Of a DNA stretch of 64,000 nt, positions 47,735 to 57,354 are shown in pieces. Numbering within the stretch: the stretch's first letter is position 1; the number at the start of each line of letters is the position of its first letter. Source of the DNA: Zhongshania aliphaticivorans (lineage in GTDB: Bacteria; Pseudomonadota; Gammaproteobacteria; Pseudomonadales; Spongiibacteraceae); the NCBI RefSeq assembly GCF_001586255.1, contig NZ_CP014544.1, positions 248,001 to 312,000 on the forward strand, read 5' to 3'. The notes under the pieces are model-generated. The model worked only from the letters and a program-made list of their open reading frames with translations. It was not told where the DNA came from and did not search any database. A program made the translations under genes and the position numbers.

Positions 47735-48195
47735 AGATTGCGCCTGACCTGTGTCGGCTTTGCGGGAGCGTTCGTGCTCTGCATTACCCTTGTTGACGTC
47801 ACGCGACTAACAGTGGACATATACTGAAAGGCTGATTACCGCGTGCAGTCTAGTACCGAAAATCAAGGCAAGCTTATAGGCTTGTTCTAATCGCCTTGTA
47901 ACAACAACGTATCCTATGTGGGCGCTACGATAATCGTGCCAATGACTCAAAAGCGACGAGCCGATTCCAGTAAATGTAGTAAGTATGTTGGGTCGGTTCG
48001 TATTATTAGGTGGATAATCAGTTGATTAAGGCGATAATCGCATTTGAGATTGAACTTTAATCGCAAGGGTTTTAGTCTAGAAAAATCGGTAAAGTGCCCG
48101 CAGAGAATGTCTTTTATACGCTCGGCAGACACTGACGAATGGGTGCAGGAAGCACCCTGAGCAATACTTACTTAAATACGAAGGCTTTGTTGACG
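47735..48195. other. Gap before the Lap locus
   Basis: I see no convincing gene, RNA or terminator in the roughly 400 bp up to 48138. A 61-codon minus-strand frame (47947-48132) has no ribosome binding site or recognisable product. The promoter of the Lap locus must lie here or in the short upstream frame. I saw no c-di-GMP riboswitch signature. Confidence 0.4.
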
Positions 48196-50328
48196 ATGAG
48201 AAAATTTGGTTTGGCCTGGGTATTTGGTGTCTGTGCGGTACATGGACAAGCACAAACGCTGGATATTCAAGACTTTGTTGCGGATGCGATTAGTGCGCAT
48301 CCGCTTGTGTTAGAGCAGCTCCACGTTTTCCGTCAAACGACACAGGATCAGACGATTGCAAGCAGTGGCTGGCGGCCGAGCATTGATTTATACGCAACGG
48401 GTGGGCGGGTTGATAGTGAATCACCGACGGTGCTTAGCTCGCCACTGGCGCAAGAAAACAATTATTCAAGTGGCCAAGCTGAGTTGTCTATTACACAAAA
48501 CCTGTTTAATGGTTTTGATACGGTTAATTTTTCTGAGCAGGCTGATGCGCGAATGCGCGCAGCACTATTCCAGCTCTATGACACTGCGGATAATGTCGCC
48601 CTAGACGCGGTTAAGGCGTATCTCGAGGTAATGAAACAGCAGCGTTTACTCGAGCTTGCTCAAGAAAACCTCCGCTCTCATGAAGAGACCTTAAGTAAAA
48701 TTACCCGACGCAGCCAATCTGGCGCTGGTCGCCGGTCCCAGCTTGAACAAACTGAGGGGCGCGTTGCACGTGCCCGCGCAGGCTTGATTTCACAGCGCAA
48801 CAATTTAGAAGATGCCTTAACTCAAGCGCATCACCTTCTGGGCCGCTATATCCAACCGGTGGACCTAGTTGAACCAAGCTTGCCTGCACACCCTGAGCTA
48901 AATCTCGACGGAATGACTGACCTAGCACTTGTTCAGCATCCGGCGATGGCAGTTGCTACTTCAAATATTGCTGCCGCTTTGTTCGATGAGAAACGCGCTA
49001 AAAGCAAGTATTACCCCAAGCTCAATCTACGTTTGGCCCAGCAGGTGGGGCAGGATTTAAATGGTATCCGTGGCGATACCGAAGAGGCCAGTGTCGCGCT
49101 TACGCTTGAGTATAACTTCTACAACGGTGGTGCAGACCGAGCGGAACAGAAGAAAAAAATCAGTGTAGTGCATGAACATCAGCAGTATGCGGTGCGCGTT
49201 CGTCGCCAAATTATCAATACGTTAAGACTTGCGTGGATGGGCGATCAGTCTTTACAGGAGCAGCTGGGCTATTTGCGTGAGCATGTTATTCAGTCTCAGA
49301 AGACCATGGTTTCCTATCAGGAAGAGTTTTTTATCGGTCAGCGTGATCTGATTAACCTGCTCGATGCCAAAAATGAGCTAAATAGTGCACAAAATGCCTA
49401 TATTAGCGCTTATTTTGATTCGTTTGCGGCACGCTTCCGTATTTTAGAAGGCACCGGGCGGCTGTTCGAGGGGTTAGGGCTCAAGCCTACTGTCGACGAG
49501 AATAATTTCCTTGTTGCCCGTCTTGTCGCTAAAGGCCGAGATCGCTTGCCTCTTAAAGATAATGTGGATGCCGATACGGAAACGGATCAGAGCGATCACT
49601 GTGACAATAGTCTTAGCGGTGCCAGTGTTAATGAATATGGTTGTGCTGTTGGGCAGGCCAAGGTCGTTAGTGGACCACTTGCGCAGGTCGGCAATAATCC
49701 ACCGCAGGGGGTAAATGACTCTGTGGCGGTTAAAGCGGGTGATATTGTTGAGATCAGCCATGCGTCGTTGCTGGCAAATGATCGCGATAGCGATGGCGAT
49801 CAGCTGCGTATCAAAACGTTTTCCCAGCCAAAGTTCGGACAGTTGGCGATGCGTGCCGCTAATAGTTTTGTATATCGCCCTGTTGAAGGCTTTCTTGGTA
49901 GAGATACCTTCACCTATGTTATCGACGACGGCCAAGCCACTGGGGTGGCAACGGTAACACTGGTGGTCGGCGAGCAGGCTGAGGTTGATTTTACGTCTGT
50001 CTATTATGTGAATTTTGAATTTGACCGTGCGTCGTTGACCGCGGCGTCGCATGTGTTAGCAAAGCGCATTATTAATGCATTGCTGGCTAATCCTGAAGTC
50101 CTTGTCGAGGTGTCGACCTACACCGATAGTTTGGGTTCTAGTGCATATAATCGGCGTTTGTCGGAGCGACGCGCGGAGGTGACAAAGCAATTATTAATGG
50201 AATCAGGCATATCTTCTGATCGTATATACACCGCCGGTCGCGGCGAAGAGGAGCCTTTGGCCGATAACGCTACCGATAATGGCCGTGCGATTAACCGCCG
50301 AGGTGAATTTCGCTTTGTTGTGAGGTAG
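48196..50328 (+). CDS. lapE: TolC-family outer-membrane exporter fused to OmpA domain (LapE role)
   Basis: The ATG at 48196 gives a signal peptide (MRKFGLAWVFGVCAVHGQAQ); an in-frame ATG at 48139 would bury it. Residues about 22-450 are a TolC/OEP barrel-and-tunnel protein (SITQNLFNGFDTV, GVALTLEYNFYNGGADRAE-like stretch). Residues 455-482 form a thrombospondin-3-like linker with two cysteines (DHCDN...EYGC). Residues about 505-590 resemble a cadherin/Ig-like module (LANDRDSDGDQL, GRDTFTYVIDDG). Residues about 597-710 are an OmpA peptidoglycan-binding domain (VNFEFDRASL, RRLSERRAE, GRGEEEPLADN). It would form the outer-membrane pore for the adhesin and be anchored to the cell wall. Confidence 0.88.
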   Translation: MRKFGLAWVFGVCAVHGQAQTLDIQDFVADAISAHPLVLEQLHVFRQTTQDQTIASSGWRPSIDLYATGGRVDSESPTVLSSPLAQENNYSSGQAELSITQNLFNGFDTVNFSEQADARMRAALFQLYDTADNVALDAVKAYLEVMKQQRLLELAQENLRSHEETLSKITRRSQSGAGRRSQLEQTEGRVARARAGLISQRNNLEDALTQAHHLLGRYIQPVDLVEPSLPAHPELNLDGMTDLALVQHPAMAVATSNIAAALFDEKRAKSKYYPKLNLRLAQQVGQDLNGIRGDTEEASVALTLEYNFYNGGADRAEQKKKISVVHEHQQYAVRVRRQIINTLRLAWMGDQSLQEQLGYLREHVIQSQKTMVSYQEEFFIGQRDLINLLDAKNELNSAQNAYISAYFDSFAARFRILEGTGRLFEGLGLKPTVDENNFLVARLVAKGRDRLPLKDNVDADTETDQSDHCDNSLSGASVNEYGCAVGQAKVVSGPLAQVGNNPPQGVNDSVAVKAGDIVEISHASLLANDRDSDGDQLRIKTFSQPKFGQLAMRAANSFVYRPVEGFLGRDTFTYVIDDGQATGVATVTLVVGEQAEVDFTSVYYVNFEFDRASLTAASHVLAKRIINALLANPEVLVEVSTYTDSLGSSAYNRRLSERRAEVTKQLLMESGISSDRIYTAGRGEEEPLADNATDNGRAINRRGEFRFVVR

Positions 50329-50505
50329 GGCTCTCGGTAGCATGGGGGATTATTGCGTAGAATGTACTACGCTAATAAGCAGGTTCCGTGTTCTTTTTGT
50401 GCTTCTGTGATGGCCTGTAATGCGTGACGGCATGCTCTTTGTTAATGTTTACAGAGTGATAAATGGAGGAATTGATCCGGTTAGCGTTTATTGAGGCCTA
50501 AGTTG

Positions 50506-51180
50506 GTGGCAATTTCGAAGAAACACATAGGTACTCGCTATTGCGTTTGGCGCATGCTTTTTCTGCTTGTTGTTAGTATACCTTTGCTGGCTGATTCGAT
50601 TGTTAATCAGCATCATTTGGATGCGCTGCAACGCCGGTACGGTGACGCTGCCTATCAGCGCGGGCTCGATTTACAGATGATTCTGTTTGAAATTGCTGAT
50701 TTGAGTGAGCGTGAAAAACTGGAGAGAGTTAATAACTACTTTAATCAGTTTGAATACGTGAGTGATGTAGAAAATTGGCAGCAGCGTGATTACTGGGCAA
50801 CACCAGAAGAGTTTATAGGGCGGATGCGGGGTGATTGTGAAGATTACGTCATTGCGAAATATTTCGCTTTACGTGAGGTGGGCGTGGCGGAAAGCAAGCT
50901 GTTTTTAACGTATGTTCAAGCAACAGAACTCAATGTTGCCCATATGGTGCTCACGTATTTCGAAAGCCCAGAGAGCATCCCTCTTGTTTTAGATAATTAT
51001 AATCCGCATTTATTGCCCGCTTCCGAACGAGCAGATTTGGTGCCTGTTTATAGTTTCAATGCGCGTTCGTTCTTTTTGACTGATTCAAGTGCTGGTTTAG
51101 GAACAAAAGTGCCAACAAGCAAAGTAAAGAATAGTAAGTGGACGCAATTGTTAGAAACTCTTCAGGATGGTGCGAAATGA
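50506..51180 (+). CDS. lapG: LapG-type periplasmic cysteine protease
   Basis: LapG is a transglutaminase-like protease that releases the LapA adhesin. The GTG at 50506 is chosen because GAGG lies 9 nt upstream and it leaves a basic n-region ahead of the hydrophobic signal LFLLVVSIPLLA; TTG codons at 50491 and 50503 are alternatives. The catalytic triad is visible as Cys111 (RGDCEDYV), His146 (NVAHMVL) and Asp163 (VLDNYNP). At about 224 residues the size is normal. Its stop overlaps the lapD start (ATGA), which couples protease and inhibitor synthesis. Confidence 0.9.
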   Translation: MAISKKHIGTRYCVWRMLFLLVVSIPLLADSIVNQHHLDALQRRYGDAAYQRGLDLQMILFEIADLSEREKLERVNNYFNQFEYVSDVENWQQRDYWATPEEFIGRMRGDCEDYVIAKYFALREVGVAESKLFLTYVQATELNVAHMVLTYFESPESIPLVLDNYNPHLLPASERADLVPVYSFNARSFFLTDSSAGLGTKVPTSKVKNSKWTQLLETLQDGAK

Positions 51181-53099
51181 CCTTGTTCAGGCAAATTGCC
51201 GTTCTGGTATCCATTGGCTTTGTGTTGTTGTTGGCGATTATAAGTATAGACAGCTTGCGGCAGTCGACGAGTCTGCTGCGGGAGCAGCTAGAGTCCACAG
51301 TCCAGGATGCCGCGACGGTGCTGGCGATCTCAATGTCGACTACCCAAAATAGTGAAGATACAGCAGCGGTAGAAACTTTATTTAATGCGGTGTTCGACAG
51401 CGGTTATTACAGCGATATTCGCTTGGTGGCAACGGATGGGCGGCTAATCTTCGAAAAGCGTCGGCCACTAACAACCAGTGGCGTTCCCGAGTGGTTTGTA
51501 GATACCGTGCGGCTTAACTCCACAACTGGACGGGCGATGGTGATGAAGGGTTGGGTGCCTGTTGCTGAGCTGGAGATTACGCTTCATCCAGGCTTTGCTT
51601 ATGCCGGTTTATATGAGCGATTAGTGTCTACCACGCAGTGGTTTGTGTTGGTGTTTGTTGTCGTTTTAATGACATTGTGGCTAATTTTACATTATCTGCT
51701 TAAGCCTTTAAAAGCGGTGTATATCCAAGCAAATGATATTCAGGCCAATCGCTTTACCCAGCAGAAACGCTTACCTCAAACACGGGAATTACGCCGAGTT
51801 GTGCAGGCCATGAACCGCTTGTCGAGTAATGTCGAGCAAATTTTTAATGAGCAAGAGCGGGCTGTAGCTCGCTATCAAAGTTTACTCTACCGCGATGAGT
51901 TAACTGGGCTGCGAAATCGGCGATTTTTGATGACCGAACTGAATGCTAATTTCGCCGACATTGCTGGTTTTCACAGCGTGATGGCAATGATAAAGCTTAA
52001 TGGGCTAGAGACGTTGCGGGAAGATTTTGGGTATCAACGCGCTGATGAAATTGTGCAGCTCTTTGCCGTGTGTTTAAAAGATAGCTTTGCGGAGTATCCT
52101 CACTATAAGTACGCACGGATTAGTGATGACGAGTTCGCCTTAATTATGCCAACGGAACGAGAACTGGCGACTACATTAATAAGCCGATTATTTGAACGTT
52201 TTCAAGCGCGCTGTCACTTCAATCAAGATGTGGTTTCTTTAAACGCTGGCGTTGCTGAATTAAGTAGAGCTGACGGTGCAACTGAGTTGCTGTCAGAGTT
52301 AGATTTGTCCTTGAGTCAAGCCCAATCCCTAGGTGCTTACCAACTATGTTTCCCCGGCGAGCAGCATTTGTCTTTACCCCAAGGAAAGCTGCAGTGGCGG
52401 AATTGGTTTCAGCATGCGCTGTCCTCCAATCAATTCTACTTAGTATCGCAATTGGTTTATGATACAAGCGGTGCGGTAATGCATCGAGAAATATTTGTTC
52501 GTATTGATGATGAGGAAGGGCGGCCAATTCCCGCGGCTGTCTTCATGCCTATGGCGCTGTCTCTTGGCTTCGGTCTGGAAATATACCGGAAAGTGAATGA
52601 GCTACTGCCAGCAGTGACTGCGGGAAAATATATTGTACCTTTTGCCGTAAACTTTTCTGATTTGTTTATCAGTGGCGCCCACGCATTTGAAGAGCTAAAT
52701 CAAATGCTCGAACTGTTTCAAAAATCGCCAGGCACACTGTGTGTTGAAGTGAGCCATGAAGCGGTTAGGAGTCACCCCGAGCGGTGTCAGCAGCTTGCTG
52801 ATACGGTTAAACAATACGGCCATAGTTTTGGTGTGGATCACTTGGATCTGCATATTTCAATGCATACTCTGCAAGCTATTAACCCTGAGTATGTAAAAAT
52901 CTCTGCACGGCTACTTGATGATCTCGGTGCAGAAAGCGATGCCAGTGCGTATCAAGCGCTGCGCAATGTGGTGCGCACCTTAGATATCGAACTGATAGCA
53001 GTAGGGGTTGATGAAAAGGCTCTTCGCGATCGCTTATTACTCATGGGCGTTGATGGTATGCAGGGCAATTATCTGGGGAAACCAGAGAGAATTATATGA
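51177..53099 (+). CDS. lapD: LapD-type c-di-GMP receptor, degenerate GGDEF-EAL
   Basis: LapD binds c-di-GMP in the cytoplasm and then sequesters LapG in the periplasm. The ATG at 51177, overlapping the lapG stop, gives 640 residues. A membrane helix (about 6-26), a periplasmic domain with the GWVPVAELEI segment, a second helix (about 154-176) and a HAMP region precede a GGDEF-like domain in which GGDEF is SDDEF. The EAL domain has REIF in place of the EAL motif, and the metal-site DDFG is replaced by VDHLD. Both are therefore probably catalytically dead, as expected of a receptor. Conserved MQGNYLGKP ends the EAL fold. Confidence 0.92.
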   Translation: MTLFRQIAVLVSIGFVLLLAIISIDSLRQSTSLLREQLESTVQDAATVLAISMSTTQNSEDTAAVETLFNAVFDSGYYSDIRLVATDGRLIFEKRRPLTTSGVPEWFVDTVRLNSTTGRAMVMKGWVPVAELEITLHPGFAYAGLYERLVSTTQWFVLVFVVVLMTLWLILHYLLKPLKAVYIQANDIQANRFTQQKRLPQTRELRRVVQAMNRLSSNVEQIFNEQERAVARYQSLLYRDELTGLRNRRFLMTELNANFADIAGFHSVMAMIKLNGLETLREDFGYQRADEIVQLFAVCLKDSFAEYPHYKYARISDDEFALIMPTERELATTLISRLFERFQARCHFNQDVVSLNAGVAELSRADGATELLSELDLSLSQAQSLGAYQLCFPGEQHLSLPQGKLQWRNWFQHALSSNQFYLVSQLVYDTSGAVMHREIFVRIDDEEGRPIPAAVFMPMALSLGFGLEIYRKVNELLPAVTAGKYIVPFAVNFSDLFISGAHAFEELNQMLELFQKSPGTLCVEVSHEAVRSHPERCQQLADTVKQYGHSFGVDHLDLHISMHTLQAINPEYVKISARLLDDLGAESDASAYQALRNVVRTLDIELIAVGVDEKALRDRLLLMGVDGMQGNYLGKPERII

Positions 53100-55243
53100 C
53101 AGAAATAGAGCATACTTATGACCCTTTGCTAAGTTGTTTAGTGGTCTTTTCTAAACTTTATAATCGACCGGTAACGGTTGATGCACTGATCTCTGGTTTG
53201 CCGGTTGCCCCGGGTGCTCGGGGTCCTGAAATGTTTTCTATCAAGCGATCTAAGGGAATGTTTCAGCGGGTGGCGGCGCGCGCCGGCTTTGCGTCAAGAT
53301 TAATTAAGCGAGACCTAGAAGAAATTTCAGGCCTGTTGCTGCCATGTATTCTTGTATTGAAAAATCGCGATGCTGTGATCTTAGAGAAGATCGACCGTAA
53401 GACTGGCCAAGCGCGAGTTATTTTCCCCGAGGTATCTGGGGGCGCGGAATGGATAGATTTCGCTAAGCTTAACGAATCTTACGCAGGTTTTGCTTTTTTG
53501 CTCAAGCTTGAATTCAAACAAGAGTCGGCCAGTAAGAAAACGTTAAATCTTCGTAAAGGCCACTGGTTCTGGGATACCCTTAAGCTGTCAAAAGAAGCTT
53601 TTGTTAGTGTGATCGTGGCATCGATTCTAATCAATTTTTTTGTAATCGCCACGCCGCTGTTTACTATGAATGTATACGATCGCGTCGTGCCAAACGACGC
53701 GATCGAAACTCTTTGGGTATTGGCGATCGGGGTTTTGCTGATCTATGCCTTTGATATGGCCTTGCGCTTTTTACGAACGTATTTTCTTGAAGTTTCGGGT
53801 AAAAAAAGCGATGTCATCATGTCGTCCATTATCTATGAACAGGTGATGAACCTCAAAATGTCGGAGTGGCCACGCAGCGTTGGTGCTTTTGCTAATAATT
53901 TGCGTGAATTTGAAAGTATTCGTGGTTTTTTTACTTCTTCAACCATTAGTGCCTTAGTTGATTTACCGTTTTCGATTTTGCTACTTATTTTAGTTGCTTA
54001 CATCGGTGGGCCACTGGTCGTGGTGCCGATTGTGGTCATGATTTTATTGCTTCTATATAGCTTTGCGATTATGAAACCATTGCGAGAGAGTATTGAATCA
54101 ACCTTTGAGGCATCAGCGAACAAGAATGCGCATTTAATTGAGAGCTTGCATTCAATTCAAACCATTAAATCTTTGGGCGTTGCTAGCCATTCGCAATGGG
54201 TGTGGGAGGAGTCATCCGGCGCAATTGCGAATAAGTCGATGCGCAGTCGTATACTCTCAAGCTCAATTGCAGTGATCTCGCAGTTTCTAATGCAGCTAAA
54301 TACGGTTTGTATCATTATTTTTGGTGTTTATCAGATTAGTGATCAGGCCTTATCGCTCGGTGGCTTAATTGCGGTGTCAATGTTGGCATCGCGTGCCGTG
54401 GCGCCAGTGGGCCAGGTAGCAACGTTGATTTCGCAATATCAACAAACTCGCACTGCATTTGATTCTTTAGATGGCATTATGAATATGCCTGTGGAGCGGC
54501 CCGAGAATAAGCAATACGTGCGTCGTCCCAGCTTTGATGGGCATATTGAATTTAAAAAGGTATCGTTCACCTACCCTGAGGCGCAACAGGCTTCTTTGAC
54601 TGATATCTCCTTTGAAATTACCCCCGGCGAGCACGTGGGCATTATAGGGAAGGTTGGTTCAGGTAAGAGCAGTTTGGCGAAATTGCTCATTGGCTTGTAT
54701 GAGCCTACTGCGGGCTCTATTTCGGTAGATGATATTAATAGCAAGCAAATTGATCCTGCTGATCTCCGGCAGCACATCGGCTATCTTTCTCAGGAAGTTG
54801 GTCTGATGCGAGGTACGATTCGCGATAATCTCGTTTATCGCGACCCGCAAATTCGCGATGATCGGCTTCTCGATGTGGCCGCATTGTGTGGGGTTGATCA
54901 ATTTGTTAATCAATTACCATCGGGCTACGACACCCAAGTAGGAGAGCAAGGCGCATGTTTGTCCGGCGGTCAGCGCCAGGCTATCGCCTTGGGGCGGGCT
55001 TTACTGCGCAATGAATCTATTGTGGTTTTGGATGAGCCAACCAGTAATATGGATAACTCTACCGAATTTAGGATTAAGCGAAAATTATTTGATTACACTC
55101 GGGACAAAACCCTAATCGTCATTACTCATAAGACATCTATGCTAGATTTGGTTGAGCGACTGATTGTGGTCGAGAATGGTCGCATTTTACTTGACGGTCC
55201 AAAGCAGCAAGTCGTTGAGAAACTTAAGCAACTTGGGAAGTAA
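53096..55243 (+). CDS. lapB: LapB-type type I secretion ABC transporter
   Basis: This 715-residue transporter has an N-terminal C39-like domain whose catalytic cysteine position appears to be aspartate (DPLLSCLVVF), so it should bind but not cut the substrate. Membrane helices (about 155-430) and a C-terminal ATPase follow, with Walker A GKVGSGKSS (about 517), signature LSGGQRQ (about 622) and Walker B VVLDEPT (about 643). It energises export of the adhesin through LapC and LapE. The start overlaps the lapD stop (ATGA). Confidence 0.93.
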   Translation: MTEIEHTYDPLLSCLVVFSKLYNRPVTVDALISGLPVAPGARGPEMFSIKRSKGMFQRVAARAGFASRLIKRDLEEISGLLLPCILVLKNRDAVILEKIDRKTGQARVIFPEVSGGAEWIDFAKLNESYAGFAFLLKLEFKQESASKKTLNLRKGHWFWDTLKLSKEAFVSVIVASILINFFVIATPLFTMNVYDRVVPNDAIETLWVLAIGVLLIYAFDMALRFLRTYFLEVSGKKSDVIMSSIIYEQVMNLKMSEWPRSVGAFANNLREFESIRGFFTSSTISALVDLPFSILLLILVAYIGGPLVVVPIVVMILLLLYSFAIMKPLRESIESTFEASANKNAHLIESLHSIQTIKSLGVASHSQWVWEESSGAIANKSMRSRILSSSIAVISQFLMQLNTVCIIIFGVYQISDQALSLGGLIAVSMLASRAVAPVGQVATLISQYQQTRTAFDSLDGIMNMPVERPENKQYVRRPSFDGHIEFKKVSFTYPEAQQASLTDISFEITPGEHVGIIGKVGSGKSSLAKLLIGLYEPTAGSISVDDINSKQIDPADLRQHIGYLSQEVGLMRGTIRDNLVYRDPQIRDDRLLDVAALCGVDQFVNQLPSGYDTQVGEQGACLSGGQRQAIALGRALLRNESIVVLDEPTSNMDNSTEFRIKRKLFDYTRDKTLIVITHKTSMLDLVERLIVVENGRILLDGPKQQVVEKLKQLGK

Positions 55244-55252
55244 GCTGACCTG

Positions 55253-56596
55253 ATGAAAACAGAATTAAAAACTCATAAGGAGCTGGATGACGCAGATTTG
55301 GCTTATATGCGTAGCCTGTCCGCGGCGGTGGTGCAGCGGTCTCCGCGTTATTTGATTACCGTGCTTATGGTGTTAGCGGGGCTGTTCTTGACGATGGTGG
55401 TTTGGATGGCCTTTGCGCAGGTTGATGTGGTTGTGCGCGGTTCCGGTAAGGTGATACCGGCGGGGCAGGTGCAGCAGGTTCAGAGCTTGGAAGGTGGCGT
55501 GGTTGCTGAAATTTTAGTCAGAGAGGGGGACTTGGTTGAGCCGAACCAGTCTTTGCTTAAGCTCAGTGATGTGGCCTTTTCAAGTTCATTTGAAGAAAAT
55601 CAGCTGAAGTATTATGAGTTGCAGGCGCGAAGTATTCGCCTTCGCGCGGAAGCATATGATGAAGACTTCGTTGTTTCGTCAGAAATCGCAAAAACGATAC
55701 CCGAGCTGGTGCGTTCTGAACGTAGTTTATACGACAGCAATCAGCAGCAGTTGTTGGACACTCTGAGTATTTATCGTCAGCAATTGTCTCAACAAGAGAG
55801 TGGGCTGGAAGAAGGCTATGCGAAGCAGCGGCAGTTACGTCGATCTTTAAAGCTAGTGCGCGAAGAAATAAAAATAAAGCGGCCCTTGGTGGAAGAACGC
55901 ATTATCAGCGAAATTGATTTTCTGCAACTTCGGCAGCGGGAAGCTGAAATTGAGGGTGAGCTGGAGACGGTAACGATCACAATACCTCGCTTGCAGTCGT
56001 CTATTGAGGAGGCACGACGGAAATTAAGTCAAATTGAACACGATTTTCGTAATGAAGCTAAACGTGAACTGAATGAAGTGCTTGCGGAAATGTCGCGCTT
56101 TGAACAAACCCAGACAGCTTTAGGTGATCGGGTTAGCCGCACAACGCTACGTTCACCGGTACGCGGTGTGGTGAAACGCCTATACGCTAACTCCATTGGT
56201 GGGGTAGTTAAGGCGGGTGATAATGTCTTGGAAATTGTGCCTTTAGGGGATGAGCCTTTGGTTGAGGCGCGGATTAAGCCCTCTGACATTGCGTTAATTC
56301 AGATCGGCCAACCTACACGGTTGAAGTTTTCTGCCTATGATTTTGCGATTAGCGGTAGCTTGGCTGGCAAAGTTATTTATGTCAGTGCGGATACCACAAC
56401 AACTGATGAAGGTGAAAGCTTCTATATTGTTCGAGTATTGCCAGAGCATTCCTATCTTGGTTCGGATGTCGAGCGTCTGCCTGTTAAAGTGGGTATGACC
56501 ACCGAGGCTGATATAGTGACGGGCAAAAAGACGGTGCTTCAATACTTGTTAAAACCTATAAATCGCGGGCTGCAGAAAGCGATGACCGAGAATTAA
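55253..56596 (+). CDS. lapC: LapC-type HlyD membrane-fusion protein
   Basis: The 447-residue adaptor has one membrane helix near residues 38-58 (LITVLMVLAGLFLTMVVW). A lipoyl-like segment (VDVVVRGSGKVIPAGQ, QSLEGGVVAEILVREGD) and a long coiled-coil hairpin (about 110-290) follow. The C-terminal beta-barrel contains LRSPVRGVVKRL and VKVGMTTEADIVTGKKT. It links the ABC transporter to the outer-membrane pore. It starts 9 bp after lapB. Confidence 0.94.
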   Translation: MKTELKTHKELDDADLAYMRSLSAAVVQRSPRYLITVLMVLAGLFLTMVVWMAFAQVDVVVRGSGKVIPAGQVQQVQSLEGGVVAEILVREGDLVEPNQSLLKLSDVAFSSSFEENQLKYYELQARSIRLRAEAYDEDFVVSSEIAKTIPELVRSERSLYDSNQQQLLDTLSIYRQQLSQQESGLEEGYAKQRQLRRSLKLVREEIKIKRPLVEERIISEIDFLQLRQREAEIEGELETVTITIPRLQSSIEEARRKLSQIEHDFRNEAKRELNEVLAEMSRFEQTQTALGDRVSRTTLRSPVRGVVKRLYANSIGGVVKAGDNVLEIVPLGDEPLVEARIKPSDIALIQIGQPTRLKFSAYDFAISGSLAGKVIYVSADTTTTDEGESFYIVRVLPEHSYLGSDVERLPVKVGMTTEADIVTGKKTVLQYLLKPINRGLQKAMTEN

Positions 56597-57217
56597 ATGA
56601 CGATATATGTTTGCTCTAAGTCTTCAACGTTTTTTAACCACGTTGATAATGCCTTGTCGGAAGGTGGCGTTTGCCAGCTTTCAACGATGACATTGCTGCC
56701 GGCTAGCGAGCCGGGTGATGTTTGCATTGTGCACCTCTCTTCATTTTCTGATAAAGAAATTCATACTTTTGTGCGTTCTGATTCGTTCGCGCCAGCGGTA
56801 GTTGCGTTAGCAGATGATGTGCCATCGCTCGTTAATTTATTGACCGCCAGCGAGGGAGGTGCAAAAGCTTACTTCAATAGCTATATGGCACCACAACACT
56901 ACGCGCAGGTTATACGGTTACTGGAGGCCGGCGGAAGTTGGTTTCCGCCAGCCTTACTCCGCGAGGTGTTTGCACTCGCGAAGGCGGGAGATGCTCAGTT
57001 GCGCGATTCAGCGGTTGAATTGGAAAAACTGACCGTTCGTGAGCGTGAGCTGGCTGAATTTGTCGCTGAGGGGCGTTCAAATAAAGAAATCGCGTTGGCG
57101 TGTAATATATCTGAGCGCACGGTGAAATCTCACCTCACCAGTATCTATGAAAAACTTGGTGTAAAAGACCGCAAAGGCTTAATGGCCTTGCTGAGTTATC
57201 GCCCGGCCTCTGCCTAA
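56597..57217 (+). CDS. LuxR-type regulator with degenerate receiver
   Basis: The 206-residue protein starts directly after the lapC stop (TAAATG). The N-terminal 130 residues look like a receiver fold but lack the acidic pocket: there is no phospho-acceptor aspartate where FVRSD or VVALADD fall, and VCIVHLSSF replaces the usual DVVLMD strand. The C-terminus is a clear LuxR/FixJ helix-turn-helix (LTVREREL, EGRSNKEIALACNISERTVKSHL, KLGVKDR). It likely binds DNA without classical phosphorylation and, by position, controls the adhesin gene or the transport operon. Confidence 0.88.
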   Translation: MTIYVCSKSSTFFNHVDNALSEGGVCQLSTMTLLPASEPGDVCIVHLSSFSDKEIHTFVRSDSFAPAVVALADDVPSLVNLLTASEGGAKAYFNSYMAPQHYAQVIRLLEAGGSWFPPALLREVFALAKAGDAQLRDSAVELEKLTVRERELAEFVAEGRSNKEIALACNISERTVKSHLTSIYEKLGVKDRKGLMALLSYRPASA

Positions 57218-57354
57218 ATTCTCCGCTATTCTTATTCTTTCTTCGGCTGTTTCGGCTTGTTTGTTCCTCATAAGCTGGCGGCATCGTACTTAGGTACCAT
57301 GCGCCCGACCTGTAACCTTGCTAGGATTGAGAGATCTAAAGAGAGGTTTACACA

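Noticed and set aside
47947-48132. A 61-residue minus-strand frame before the Lap locus
   Set aside because: No ribosome binding site, no recognisable product, and it lies in the presumed promoter region.
49474-50052. A 192-residue minus-strand frame inside the TolC-OmpA gene
   Set aside because: It is antisense to conserved cadherin-like and OmpA coding sequence and has no family features.
50329-50505. c-di-GMP riboswitch before lapG
   Set aside because: A small hairpin GCGTAGAATGTACTACGC exists, but the conserved GEMM core is not visible.
51177-53099. Active diguanylate cyclase or phosphodiesterase
   Set aside because: GGDEF is replaced by SDDEF and key EAL residues are missing, so a receptor role (LapD) fits better than catalysis.
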